Source of the DNA: CAWCAL01 sp963695075
Lineage (GTDB): Bacteria; Actinomycetota; Acidimicrobiia; Acidimicrobiales; CAWCAL01
DNA length: 64,000 bases
NCBI GenBank assembly: GCA_963695075.1
Contig: CAVOFR010000008.1
Location: forward strand, 586,090-650,089
Direction of reading: 5' to 3'
The first letter of the stretch is position 1. Each line of letters begins with the position of its first letter. Both the position numbers and the translations under genes were made by a program. The notes under the pieces were generated by a model. That model ran no database searches. It was not told the DNA's origin and worked only from the letters and a program-made list of their open reading frames with translations. Positions 50,842 through 59,872 of the stretch are shown here, in pieces.

Positions 50842-51543
50842 GTGTTCGCGGCAGTGGCGGCATCGACCCTCGTGGCTCGGCGCTGGCCGATCAACGGGTT
50901 CGACGAACGAGTCACGTTCGTCGATGCGGTACTACCCGCCGTATTCGTCGGTGTGCTGGTCGGGCGGATCACGACGCTGCTCCTCGATGACCCGTCCTCG
51001 CTCCGAAGCCTCGCGGATGTGTTGATCATCCGCAGCGGCGTCGAGTTCTGGCCGGGCGTGGCAGCGGCAATGGCCACCATCACGTGGACGGCGCACCGAG
51101 CGAACGCCGGTCCCGTGGTCCGGCTTGCGAGCCTGGCTCCCCTGGCGATGATCGGCTACGGCGCCTACGAAGCCGCCTGCGTCTTCCGCGACGGCTGCTT
51201 CGGGCCACAGAGCCCGATCGGGCTCCGGCCGCCGGGGCTGACTACGACGATGATTCCGGTCGGCACCCTCATGGCTGCTGTCGTCTGGGCGGGCGCCCTG
51301 CTTCTTCACCGCAGCGCCCGCGCGCGGCGGCAACCGATGCTCACCGTCTTGGGAGCCATCTGGTTCGTCGCCGTAGCCCGCAGCGTGGGATCGGTCTGGC
51401 TGCCCACGGTGCAGGAAGGACTCACCCGCCAACACCGAACCTCCATCATGATCGCCGCCCTGACCGGCATCGCAATGGTGGCCCTTGCACTCCGGGACCG
51501 GCGCCAGCCCAGGCCGGCGACGCGGAACGTGCCATCGCGATAG
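50842..51543 (+). CDS. Lgt-like membrane protein
   Basis: 233 residues from a GTG at 50842; non-standard CTG/ATC codons upstream could extend it to the TlpA stop. Seven hydrophobic segments. Motifs 'DVLIIRSGVEFWPGVAAA' and 'YGAYEAACVFRDGCFGPQSPIGL' resemble prolipoprotein diacylglyceryl transferase (Lgt), which has Gly-Asp-Cys-x-Gly-like residues in that loop. It looks like a divergent member and may not be the housekeeping Lgt. With lspA downstream it forms a lipoprotein-processing pair. Confidence 0.65.
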   Translation: MFAAVAASTLVARRWPINGFDERVTFVDAVLPAVFVGVLVGRITTLLLDDPSSLRSLADVLIIRSGVEFWPGVAAAMATITWTAHRANAGPVVRLASLAPLAMIGYGAYEAACVFRDGCFGPQSPIGLRPPGLTTTMIPVGTLMAAVVWAGALLLHRSARARRQPMLTVLGAIWFVAVARSVGSVWLPTVQEGLTRQHRTSIMIAALTGIAMVALALRDRRQPRPATRNVPSR

Positions 51544-51626
51544 CAGCACGATGTCCCGCCCGACAAGAGCAGCGAGCAGCTTCCATCCCGTGCCCGCGGC
51601 GAGTGCTCTCAGAGACCGCCTTCAAC

Positions 51627-51643
51627 TACGACAGACTGTAGGA
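51627..51643. promoter_or_regulatory. BlaI-type operator in front of the DUF3105-lspA-dsb cluster
   Basis: TACGACAG-A-CTGTAGGA, then TACGATG at 51644. Mirror image of the 49583 site. It precedes DUF3105, lspA, dsbB and the dsbA-like gene on the plus strand. Confidence 0.6.
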
Positions 51644-51768
51644 TACGATGTTCCGCCACGGAGAGGGCGACGCGCTCGCCTCCGGGTCCAACCAAGAATC
51701 CGACTCCACCCGACAGCAGACCCCAGAGGAAACCCCACGAGGTCGGTTCGCCCATACGGAGAAGCCAG

Positions 51769-52431
51769 GTGCCCCACCCGCAAAGCCAACGTGCAAAGAC
51801 CACCAAGGCGAAGCGTACTCAAGCCCGGCAGCAGACTTCAGCCGAGGAACGACGTCACCTTGCCGAAATCCGGACTGCCCAACACGAACGTGCCCTGACC
51901 GAGGCCATGACCGAAAGGTGGTGGCGCCGCCGCTTGCACCTGGCCCGCACGTGGGCCATCGGGACGGCAGTAGTCGTGCTCCTGGCAGCAGCCGCTTGGT
52001 GGGGATTCCTCAAACCCGATCCCGAGATGGAAGGCGTCGAACGGCTCCCCGACCAGGGTCGCAGCCACGTTGCCGATGCCACCTTCGACTCGGCGACGCC
52101 CACCAGCGGCGATCACAGCGGACGATCCGCGCGGTGCGGTGTCTACACCTCGCCACTCGAACTGGACCTCGCGGTTCACGCCTTGGAGCACGGGGCGGTG
52201 GTGCTGTGGTACGAAGCCGAGCAGCCGGCGCTCGGCCAGGCGCTCGTGTCAGCCACCGACCGGTGGGACACCCATGTGATCATCACGCCAGGCAGCGGCC
52301 TCGATGCCCCGGTCGTGGCCACAGCATGGAACCGCCGAATGCTCTTCCCCACCGTCGACGAGAGCGTGGCCGAGTTCGTAGCAACCTACCGAAATCGCGG
52401 CCCCGAAAGCGTCCCGTGCGACCCAGCTTGA
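51769..52431 (+). CDS. DUF3105 domain membrane-anchored protein
   Basis: 220 residues from a GTG at 51769. Basic N-terminus, one helix 'WAIGTAVVVLLAAAAWWGFL', then DUF3105: 'RSARCGVYTSPLELDLAVHALEHGAVVLWYEAEQPALGQAL...WDTHVIITPGSGLDAPVVATAWNRRM'. The conserved 'HALEHGAVVLWY' His pair suggests metal binding. DUF3105 proteins often adjoin copper genes. The 125 bases between operator and start hold no recognised gene. Confidence 0.83.
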   Translation: MPHPQSQRAKTTKAKRTQARQQTSAEERRHLAEIRTAQHERALTEAMTERWWRRRLHLARTWAIGTAVVVLLAAAAWWGFLKPDPEMEGVERLPDQGRSHVADATFDSATPTSGDHSGRSARCGVYTSPLELDLAVHALEHGAVVLWYEAEQPALGQALVSATDRWDTHVIITPGSGLDAPVVATAWNRRMLFPTVDESVAEFVATYRNRGPESVPCDPA

Positions 52432-52496
52432 TCCACCCACGACCTGCTCGCAGCAACTCGTCCGCAGCCCGAGCCGCCATGCAAGGACCCAACACC

Positions 52497-53039
52497 ATGA
52501 AAGCCGCCCAGCTGACCAATCAGGCGCCGCCCTCGGCGGTTCGCGGATCGCCACATCTCGCGGTCTGGGTTATCGCCTTTGCAGGAGTTGCAGCCGTTCT
52601 TGCCGTGGACCAGATCTCGAAGAGCATGGCCACACAGCAGCTTCTCGACGGGCCATCCGGCGGACCCGGCCCGTTCTGGTTCCGCCTCGTAGCCAATCGA
52701 GGTGCCCTCATGGGCCTGCCCGTGCCCACATGGCTCCTCGTCGTCCTCACCTGCAGCGTCGCCGCCGGTGCGGTCCTCACCCTCACCAGGACCACCTCGC
52801 GGCGGGTGGCCCTCGGCTACGCCCTCCTCCTGGGGGGAGCGGCCGGCAATCTCGTCGACCGGTTCCAACACCGTCCAAGATTCCCGGACCACGCCGTCGT
52901 CGACTGGATCGCGTCGACCACGCTGCCGACGTTCAACCTCGCCGACGTCGGCATCCTCGCTGGAATGGTCCTCCTCGCGACAGCAACACGGCCAACAGCA
53001 ACGCCCGTGCGCCCTCGCGCGCGGCTCCCACAACGATGA
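52497..53039 (+). CDS. lspA: Signal peptidase II (lipoprotein signal peptidase)
   Basis: 180 residues from the ATG at 52497. Four membrane helices and all LspA motifs: 'VLAVDQISKSMA', 'RLVANRGALMGLPV', 'LLGGAAGNLVDRFQHR' (GNxxDR catalytic Asp) and 'VVDWIASTTLPTFNLADVGI' (FNxAD catalytic Asp). It cleaves signal peptides of lipoproteins; several lipoproteins are encoded in the window. A second, accessory copy is likely because a chromosomal one should exist. Confidence 0.9.
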   Translation: MKAAQLTNQAPPSAVRGSPHLAVWVIAFAGVAAVLAVDQISKSMATQQLLDGPSGGPGPFWFRLVANRGALMGLPVPTWLLVVLTCSVAAGAVLTLTRTTSRRVALGYALLLGGAAGNLVDRFQHRPRFPDHAVVDWIASTTLPTFNLADVGILAGMVLLATATRPTATPVRPRARLPQR

Positions 53040-53158
53040 CCGCCCCATCACCACCGCCGACCGGCATCCCCGGCCCTCCGACCGACGCAGTCCGCAGACC
53101 ATGTCCCCCGCCTGCTCGACGGAGCCAGCGGCCGAACATCATGGTCGCCGCCTGAACC

Positions 53159-53719
53159 GTGTCCGTCACCGACGTCTCGACGTTCCTCGCGCTCCTGGCC
53201 CTCGCCTCTGCTGCCGGGGCGGTGGCCGCACTCGTCGCGATCGCCCTCGGAGGGCGTGCCGCCGCGTCGGTGAGGGACTCAGCGCTTCCTCTCGCCGCAA
53301 TGGTGGCGGTGGTCGCCACGCTCGGATCGCTCTACTACAGCGAGGTGGCCCACTTCATACCGTGCCGACTGTGCTGGTACCAGCGCATCGCCATGTACCC
53401 GATGGCCGTCGTACTCCCCATTGCTGCAATCCGCCGAGACGTCGGGATCCGGATCTACATGATCGCGTTCCCCGTGATCGGCCTCGGAATCTCGATCTAC
53501 CACTACCTCGTGCAGCACGTGCCCTCGCTACAGGGCGGCACCAGCTGTGACCCGACTGCCCCATGCTCAGCCGCCTACGTCGAGACCTTCGGCTTCATCA
53601 CCATTCCGTTCATGGCGGGCAGCGGCTTTCTGCTCGTCGCCGTGCTGCTCGCGTCAACTTGGCGAGACGCGGACAGCGCCGCCGGGGCCGTCGTCGAAAC
53701 CGAAAGGACCAACTCATGA
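53159..53719 (+). CDS. DsbB-family disulfide bond formation protein
   Basis: 186 residues starting with GTG 53159. Four to five membrane helices. First Cys pair 'FIPCRLCWYQRIAMYP' (Cys-x-x-Cys, a DsbB signature) and second loop pair in 'GGTSCDPTAPCSAAYVETFGFITIPFMAG'. DsbB reoxidises the DsbA-like partner by giving electrons to quinone. It overlaps the DsbA-like gene by 4 bases. Confidence 0.92.
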   Translation: MSVTDVSTFLALLALASAAGAVAALVAIALGGRAAASVRDSALPLAAMVAVVATLGSLYYSEVAHFIPCRLCWYQRIAMYPMAVVLPIAAIRRDVGIRIYMIAFPVIGLGISIYHYLVQHVPSLQGGTSCDPTAPCSAAYVETFGFITIPFMAGSGFLLVAVLLASTWRDADSAAGAVVETERTNS

Positions 53720-54360
53720 ACCAGCCCGCCGAAGAGGGTCGCAATCTGATCCCGATCGTCGCCGGTGGCGTGGTACTGCTGGCCGTCCTGGCCCTGATCA
53801 TCGTCTCGGTGTCCGGAAGCGACGACGAAGGAGAGCAGACCGCCGCCATCGACCTCGCAGGCAGCCCGCTCCCCCCGTACAACGAAGGAGCGGATCCCGC
53901 GATCGGCTTGCCAATGCCCGAGGCGTTCGGAACTGACTTCGCGGACGCCGATGTCGGGATCAAGGCCGACGGCACGCCCAAAGCCATCGTCTTTCTCGCC
54001 CACTGGTGCGGCTTCTGCCAAGCCGAGGTAGCGGAGATGACCTCCTACCTGGACAGCGGAGGCACCTTTCCCGAAGGCGTGGAGATACAGAGCGTGTCCA
54101 CGTCGGTCGATTCGGTCCGAGACAACTACCCGCCGTCGCGATGGCTCGAGAACGAAGGATGGCCATACCCGGTGCTACGCGACGACGATCAGGGCACCAT
54201 CGCTACCGCTTTCGGGATGGCCGGCACACCGTTCTGGGTCTTTGTGGACGGCGACGGCAACGTCGTGTCACGGACCTCGGGCCAGCAAGGCGTCGACACG
54301 ATCGTTGCCACCATGGAGCAGCTCACGGCGGGAACCGACGTCGCTGCGCCTGCCGAGTAG
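53716..54360 (+). CDS. DsbA/thioredoxin-like membrane-anchored oxidoreductase
   Basis: 214 residues from the ATG at 53716. N-terminal anchor 'IPIVAGGVVLLAVLALIIVSVSG', then a thioredoxin fold with active site 'VFLAHWCGFCQAEVAEM' (Cys-Gly-Phe-Cys) and cis-Pro region 'GMAGTPFWVFVDGDGNVV'. Acts as the substrate-side oxidase with DsbB. The cluster therefore encodes both reducing (CcdA/TlpA) and oxidising (DsbAB) arms. Confidence 0.9.
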   Translation: MNQPAEEGRNLIPIVAGGVVLLAVLALIIVSVSGSDDEGEQTAAIDLAGSPLPPYNEGADPAIGLPMPEAFGTDFADADVGIKADGTPKAIVFLAHWCGFCQAEVAEMTSYLDSGGTFPEGVEIQSVSTSVDSVRDNYPPSRWLENEGWPYPVLRDDDQGTIATAFGMAGTPFWVFVDGDGNVVSRTSGQQGVDTIVATMEQLTAGTDVAAPAE

Positions 54361-54398
54361 CCCTCTACCGAGCGGCCGACGACGGCGCACCTCTCGAC

Positions 54399-54602
54399 TC
54401 ATCCAGGCGTCCAAGAGAACATCCGCATCCTGACTGCTGTGACCGCCGAGCGTGCCGCTCGCTCGCGATCGAGATCCATGACCACTGTGACCCCGTCCTC
54501 GGCTGAGGCGGCGACCCAACCGAATGCGCCGTAGACCTCCCGCCGGAACTCGATGACATACCCGAGTCGGAGATCGATCGGAGCGACAAGCTCGACATCG
54601 AA
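54399..54602 (-). pseudogene. Possible gene fragment after the dsb genes
   Basis: On the minus strand a protein-like stretch reads 'LRLGYVIEFRREVYGAFGWVAASAEDGVTVVMDLDRERAARSAVTAVRM' and stops at 54401. An in-frame stop lies directly upstream near 54603 and no start codon is available. It looks like a broken open frame; the family is not recognised. Confidence 0.3.
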
Positions 54603-54641
54603 TCAGCTTGAATCTGACGCCACGGGCGTAGGCTGTGTCAC

Positions 54642-54968
54642 ATGGCAGCAAGAGTGGGGCGGCCGCCCCGTCCGACCTCGATCGACTCCGATCTCCTGAT
54701 GGTCGCACATCGGGCTCTCCTGGCGATGGGCAAGGATCTGGGCCTGACCACCGCCGCCTACCGCGACCCGTCGACCGGTCGTGCCCGGCGTCGACCAAGA
54801 CCTCTGGATCTGGCCGTCCTTGCCGTCGAGGCACAGGAAGCGCTGGAGGTGCTGGCTGCGCGGGAGGTGGCGATGGCGCGGGAGCAGGAGGGATTGACCT
54901 GGAAGCAGGTCGGTGAAGCGTTCGGCATCAGCACGCAGTCCGCTCATCATCGGTTCGCCCGCAAGTAG
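54642..54968 (+). CDS. Small helix-turn-helix protein
   Basis: 108 residues. The C-terminus 'AMAREQEGLTWKQVGEAFGISTQSAHHRFARK' is a sigma-like/homeodomain-like helix-turn-helix. The N-terminus is Pro/Arg-rich. Probably a DNA-binding protein of the element, placed head-to-tail 11 bases before the convergent relaxase end. Confidence 0.65.
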   Translation: MAARVGRPPRPTSIDSDLLMVAHRALLAMGKDLGLTTAAYRDPSTGRARRRPRPLDLAVLAVEAQEALEVLAAREVAMAREQEGLTWKQVGEAFGISTQSAHHRFARK

Positions 54969-54979
54969 CAGCGTTCGCC

Positions 54980-57900
54980 TCAGCCGATGTCAGGCGTCTG
55001 GGTGCGCTCGACCATCGACTCCTGGGATGGCGCCGCGGTGTCGTGAGCGAGCGCCTTGTCGACCAGGGCCGCACTCCAGGCTCGTCGCTCCCGCTGCAGG
55101 AGGGGCGCTGGACCTGTCTGTTCGGCCACGTCCGGAGGTAGATACTGCTCGGGGTTGGCGGCGATCTTCGACCGGCGGTGCCGTTCGGCTCTGCGCATCA
55201 GGTCGTGGCGGTCGACGACGTCGGCGTGTTTGTCGAGCCACTCCGTCCGCTGCTCTTGGCGGCTTCGAGCCTCATCGAGCCGCTGCGACGTCTTCCCGAT
55301 GGCCCCGTCGAGGAACTGGATTCTCCGCGTCGGGCCGTCGGTGGCTGTCCAGAGGTTGCGTCGTGTGTGAAGCGCTTCGAGGTCGCTGGTCGCATCTTGG
55401 ATGGCCGGGCTGACATCGGCCGGAGCTTGGGCGAGGACCTGTTCGAGTTGTTGTCGGATCTGGCCGAGCTCGGCGAGTGAGTGTCGCGTGGCCAGGTCGT
55501 GGACGGTGGTGAGCCGTTCTGCGTTGTCGGCGGCCATGGTGCCGGTGCGTCGCCGGCCGAGTGCGCCGGCGATGTCGTCGAGGTCGAACCGTTGGACTTC
55601 GGGTGCTTGGTGGGCTTCCTCGTCGGCTTGGATCATGGTGCCATCGACGATGTAGAGCCGATTGGTTTGCTGGCCGCGGGTGATGGCGACATAGCCCTCT
55701 TCGAAACCGGACAGGTCGGTGGGGTGGTATCGGCCGACGGTGTGGGTAGTGCCCTGGACGCCGTAGCTGGTGCGGGCGTAGCCGTGCTCGAGCCGACCGG
55801 CAGCCAGATAGCGGCGAGGGACGCGGATGGTGCCCTCGCGCTCGAAGTCGACCGTGACCTCCCCGGTTCGGTGGTGCAGGTGGGTGACGACTCCGGCTGA
55901 TCCGTTCTTCACGAACTGGGACCCGCCGTTGCTGCGCAGGCGACGATCGTTTCGCCGGGCGACGACCCGATCGCCGATGAGGAACTCGCGATTGGCGACC
56001 ACCAGCGGCTCTCCGGTTAGTTCACCGTTGGTCTTGAGCAGCGCTCGGGCCCGCTCGTTGAGCGCCCGGCGGGTGGAGTTGGGGCCGGCGATCATCGGGT
56101 CGGCCCGACCCGCCAGGTGATCGGCATACCAGTCGGCCACCATGGCATCGAAGGACTCGCCTGCGGTCTGGGACCGGACGATGCGTCCTGCATTGTCCAG
56201 GCGAGCGAGTGCATCGCTGATGTGGCCGTCCCGGTATTCACCGATGGCCAGCCGGTCGACATGATCGGTCTGCCGGTTGTTCTCCACCAGGCGTAGGAGA
56301 CCGTCACCTCGATCGCGGCACAGCCGTTGGAAGACTCCGCCGACATCGACGGGACCGTGCTGGTCCGAGTCGCCGACGAGGATCAGCGACCCGGCGGCGT
56401 GGCGGGCATGAGCGACGAGGCGATGCAGATCCCGTGTCGAGAGCATGGATGCCTCGTCGACCACGACGACCGACCCGGGCGCGAGCCCGCCCCACCGGTC
56501 GAGGTCCATGACCAGCTTGGCCACGGTGGTGGCTGGCATCGTGCTGCGGGCGAAGCCTGCGGCGGCCTCCAGTTCGGCCGCGGCGGTCGCGGACACGGCT
56601 GCGCCGACGATCGGTACCCCTGCCGCGACATGCGCCGCGACGGTTGCTTCGGTGGCATAGGTCTTCCCCGCTCCGGGACGGCCGGCCACCGGCAGAATTG
56701 GCTCCTTGTCGAAACACGCGATGCGCACCATGGCGGCCTGCTCGACCGAGAGTTCCGGTCGAGCACGCAACACTGCGCCGACGACCGCTCCGGGCAACGC
56801 GAGAGTGGAGTCGATGGCGGTGTCGTTGGCCCACGACAGCAGCTGCTCTTCGATCGCGGCGAGCTGCAGGGTGGTGTAGGTCATCTGCGTCGACCCACCC
56901 GCTCGCCGCTTGGTTGGTGCAGTCGTCGTGCCCGTTGGTGCAGTGGGCGGTGCAGCCGCCGTGGACGCTGGTGCAGTGCCTGGTGCAGCGTCATCGACGA
57001 CGACACACGCGTCCGAGGCCAGGAATGCATCGGCGAGCGATTCGATCTCGGCCGCCGTGCAGGCCGCCGCAGACCGTGAGGCGAGGGCTTCGATCACATC
57101 CGTGCGACGGAATGTCGAGGCGCGCTCGGTCAGTCCGTCCGGTCCCGCCAGTTCGAGGAGCATCGCTTCGATCTCGGAGACGGTGAGCGGCGATGGCTTC
57201 CCGCGGTTCAAGCAGGCCGCGACCTGTTTCGCGCCGAATCCGAGGCTCATCGCTTCGGTGCGCCACTGCTCGAAGAGGGTGTCGGGGTCGACCTGGTAGT
57301 TCTTGGGCTTGCGGCTCTCCAAGGTGGCGATCTGAGCGGCCCGAGCCGAACTGTTGCTCGACTCAGCCAGCACCTCGGCGATCTCGGTACTGCGCTTCGA
57401 GAAGGACTCGTTCACCTCAGCCGGGACTCCCTCGATGTCCGCGTAGCCATGGACGACCGGACCCCATCGCACGCCGAGGTCGTGCGACAACTCATGGCGC
57501 AGGTGGGCCTGGTAGAGATACCCCGCAGCTTTGGCATGCTCGAACAGGCCGTGAGCGGCGATCGCCCGCCACACCGGACCGTCACCAGCATCGACCCGGG
57601 TCATGTTGGCCACCACCACGTGGGTGTGCAGCAACGGATCGCCCGCTCGACTGGTCCGATGATCGAACGCGGCCGCGATCAGCCCGTCGGTCTCGAGGAG
57701 ATGTTGACGCCGACGGATCGTGGCTCTGCCCCTGAGGGCACGAGCCTCGATGTAGCCCACGATCTCGTCCACAGCCCGTGCGTGCGCGTTGCGGATTGTC
57801 GCTCGGGTCGGGTCGTCGGCCAGTGCCCACAGCACACTCACGCTCTTGGGCGGCCGCAGCGTAAGGTCGAAGCCGGGCCGAGGCTTACGCGGGTCTCGAT

Positions 57901-58420
57901 TGTCGGCGAAGCGACCGAGCTCGGCCCTGGGGATGCGCCACGCGTCGGCTCGCGTCGAAGCGGAATCGTGCGTTCGCTCCCCGACGAGATAGCTGCGCGG
58001 TTCGTCGATCGTGTCGTCGGGTCCGGCTTCGTCCAAGGCGGTGCGGTAGCGATCGCCGGCGTCGAGCAGCATGCGGACATAGCGGGTCGACACCCCGAGC
58101 GCGGCGGCGGCCCGAGCCGTGTCGACCAAGGCGGCATCGGCCGGTTCGGCGCTCAGCGACTCGGTCCGGCGCCGAGCGGCTCGACCCGATGACCCGGCAG
58201 CAGAGATCAGGTAGTCGCCTGTGTGCGGCTGCTGGCCGACCAAGACCCGGCGGAAGTGCTCCGGATCGACCTCACCGTCGAGGCGCAGCACCTCGCGCAG
58301 GGAGCCGACCCATCGACCCTGTGCCTCGCCCCGACCGGTGTAGTAGTCCTCCGCCGAGGTTGCGACCTCACCGACGTAGTACTCGGCCGCCCCAGGGGTC
58401 AGCTTTCCGATGTTGAGCAC
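54980..58420 (-). CDS. MobF-type conjugative relaxase (TrwC/TraA-like)
   Basis: 1146 residues. N-terminal TrwC relaxase domain: tyrosines 'AAEYYVGEVATSAEDYYTGRGEAQGRW', 'FDLTLRPPKSVSVLWAL' and the metal-binding His cluster 'DPLLHTHVVVANMTRVD'. The middle carries an RecD2/TraI-like helicase: Walker A 'GRPGAGKTYATEATVAAHVA', Walker B 'VVVDEASMLSTRDLHRLVAHA'. The C-terminal 'HGYARTSYGVQGTTH' and 'YVAITRG' motifs are UvrD-like helicase VI. It nicks at oriT, leads the strand and unwinds. Two palindromes just upstream (58435-58530) are oriT candidates. No type IV secretion genes are in the window. Confidence 0.92.
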   Translation of the reverse strand: MLNIGKLTPGAAEYYVGEVATSAEDYYTGRGEAQGRWVGSLREVLRLDGEVDPEHFRRVLVGQQPHTGDYLISAAGSSGRAARRRTESLSAEPADAALVDTARAAAALGVSTRYVRMLLDAGDRYRTALDEAGPDDTIDEPRSYLVGERTHDSASTRADAWRIPRAELGRFADNRDPRKPRPGFDLTLRPPKSVSVLWALADDPTRATIRNAHARAVDEIVGYIEARALRGRATIRRRQHLLETDGLIAAAFDHRTSRAGDPLLHTHVVVANMTRVDAGDGPVWRAIAAHGLFEHAKAAGYLYQAHLRHELSHDLGVRWGPVVHGYADIEGVPAEVNESFSKRSTEIAEVLAESSNSSARAAQIATLESRKPKNYQVDPDTLFEQWRTEAMSLGFGAKQVAACLNRGKPSPLTVSEIEAMLLELAGPDGLTERASTFRRTDVIEALASRSAAACTAAEIESLADAFLASDACVVVDDAAPGTAPASTAAAPPTAPTGTTTAPTKRRAGGSTQMTYTTLQLAAIEEQLLSWANDTAIDSTLALPGAVVGAVLRARPELSVEQAAMVRIACFDKEPILPVAGRPGAGKTYATEATVAAHVAAGVPIVGAAVSATAAAELEAAAGFARSTMPATTVAKLVMDLDRWGGLAPGSVVVVDEASMLSTRDLHRLVAHARHAAGSLILVGDSDQHGPVDVGGVFQRLCRDRGDGLLRLVENNRQTDHVDRLAIGEYRDGHISDALARLDNAGRIVRSQTAGESFDAMVADWYADHLAGRADPMIAGPNSTRRALNERARALLKTNGELTGEPLVVANREFLIGDRVVARRNDRRLRSNGGSQFVKNGSAGVVTHLHHRTGEVTVDFEREGTIRVPRRYLAAGRLEHGYARTSYGVQGTTHTVGRYHPTDLSGFEEGYVAITRGQQTNRLYIVDGTMIQADEEAHQAPEVQRFDLDDIAGALGRRRTGTMAADNAERLTTVHDLATRHSLAELGQIRQQLEQVLAQAPADVSPAIQDATSDLEALHTRRNLWTATDGPTRRIQFLDGAIGKTSQRLDEARSRQEQRTEWLDKHADVVDRHDLMRRAERHRRSKIAANPEQYLPPDVAEQTGPAPLLQRERRAWSAALVDKALAHDTAAPSQESMVERTQTPDIG

Positions 58421-58434
58421 GACACCGCTCCCAC

Positions 58435-58530
58435 TGTGATCGACCGTCGATCACAATCGGGAAGGCGGCGCGACCTGCGGCAACGCGACACGAAGCCCGA
58501 TCGCTACTTCCGCTAACAAGCGGAAGTAGC
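58435..58530. other. Candidate oriT with two perfect inverted repeats
   Basis: First: TGTGATCGAC-C-GTCGATCACA (21 bp, 58435-58455), 14 bases upstream of the relaxase start. Second: GCTACTTCCGCT-AACA-AGCGGAAGTAGC (12-base arms, 58503-58530), three bases before the IS110 element. MobF relaxases usually act at a hairpin near their own gene. The first repeat could also be an operator. No nic site is proven. Confidence 0.5.
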
Positions 58531-58532
58531 AA

Positions 58533-59872
58533 GACATCCCATGGGTGGTTGTTGTCAAGCGGCCGTGTCGAGATCGGCGGTGAGGTTGTTCTCGGGGCGG
58601 TGGGCCCAGGCGGTGTGTTCGTCGTAGCTGGTGTGGTGTCGGAGGCAGCCATGGAGGACGCCGACGAGCCGGTTCGCGAGCGCCCGTAGTGCCTGGTTGT
58701 GGGTGTCTCCGACGGATCGGCGGTGGTCGTAGAACGCTCGTGCGCCGGGGCTGGTGGTGATCGCGCAGAACGCCCAACGGTGCGTGGCGTCCGCGAGGCG
58801 GCGGTTGCGTACGAATCGGGCGGTGACGAGGTGACGGTTCCCGGATGCGCGGGTGATGGGTGACGTGCCGGCGTAGTTCTTGCGAGACTTGGCGTCGGCA
58901 TAGCGGTTCGGGTCGTCCCCGAACTCGCCGAGCACCCGGGCGCCGAGGATGACACCGAGTCCTGGCAGGGAGAGGTAGATGTCGGCGTCCGGGTGCTGTT
59001 CAAAACGGTCGGCCAGCTCGGTTTCGAGCCGGGCGATCTGCTGGTTGGTCACGACGAGCACCGCGACCAGCGACGACACCGAGGCACCCAACGCGTCGGC
59101 CATCGCGTCGGGTGCCTCGAGGTGTTCGACCCGGAGGTTCTCGGCAATGTCGGCGGCGCGGGAGTCGATGTTTCGCTGACGGCCACCAGCCCGTAGCGCT
59201 GAGCGGATCTTCGCCACCGACATGGCACGGGCGGCTTGGGGTGTCGGTGCTTTGGCGAGCACGGCGAGTGCGTCACGATCCCCGAGTTCTGGGAACGTCG
59301 CGACCGCGGCGGGGAAGAACTCCAACAGGGTCGAGCGCAGTCGCAACACGGTGCGGGTTCGTTCCCAGATCAGGTTCTGATGGGCTCGTGCCAGCACCTT
59401 GACCGCGTCGACCGCTGCGCTGTCGCCAGCGATCATCCGGTGATGGTGACGATCGACCCGGACCAGCTCGGCGAGCATCCGGGCGTCCCCGCGATCCGAT
59501 TTCGCTCCCGACATCGAGTGTCGTTCCCGATAGCGGGCTGCCGCACGAGGGTTCACCCCGAACACCTGATAGCCGGCCTCCACCAGGGCCGTGACCCACA
59601 AGCCGCGGTCGGTCTCGATCCCTACCACCACCTCGGCCGGGTCCTCGGCATGTTCGGCGACCAGGGCATGGAACCCGGCGGTCCCCGCGACCCCCTCGCT
59701 CAGGCGTCGGCGGGCCAGCCGAGTGCCGTCGGCGTCGCACACGTATACGTCGTGGTGGTCTTCGGCCCAGTCATCTCCCACGAAGATCACATCGGTTCCT
59801 CCTTGTTCTGGTCGGTTCGTCGAGCTGGAGAGCCTTCGGCGACAGACTCATGGATCAGTGCTCAAACGGCAC
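58533..59872 (-). mobile_element. IS110-family insertion sequence
   Basis: About 1340 bases bounded by a repeated GACATCCCA (58533-58541 and 59873-59881), taken as the duplicated core. Contains one DEDD transposase and no terminal inverted repeats, as usual for the family. The 82-base 5' end before the transposase start is short for a typical bridge-RNA region, so the real left boundary may lie further right. Inserted directly beside the perfect hairpin at 58503-58530, which is a common target type for the family. Confidence 0.7.
58555..59790 (-). CDS. IS110-family transposase (DEDD recombinase)
   Basis: 411 residues. N-terminal RuvC-like domain with 'MIFVGDDWAEDHHDVYVCDADG', 'VVVGIETDRGLWVTALVEAGYQVFGVNP', 'SGAKSDRGDARMLAELV'; C-terminal Tnp_20 domain with 'DIYLSLPGLGVILGARVLGEFGD' and the serine region 'GTSPITRASGNR'. 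Full length and intact, so possibly active. Confidence 0.95.
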   Translation of the reverse strand: MIFVGDDWAEDHHDVYVCDADGTRLARRRLSEGVAGTAGFHALVAEHAEDPAEVVVGIETDRGLWVTALVEAGYQVFGVNPRAAARYRERHSMSGAKSDRGDARMLAELVRVDRHHHRMIAGDSAAVDAVKVLARAHQNLIWERTRTVLRLRSTLLEFFPAAVATFPELGDRDALAVLAKAPTPQAARAMSVAKIRSALRAGGRQRNIDSRAADIAENLRVEHLEAPDAMADALGASVSSLVAVLVVTNQQIARLETELADRFEQHPDADIYLSLPGLGVILGARVLGEFGDDPNRYADAKSRKNYAGTSPITRASGNRHLVTARFVRNRRLADATHRWAFCAITTSPGARAFYDHRRSVGDTHNQALRALANRLVGVLHGCLRHHTSYDEHTAWAHRPENNLTADLDTAA

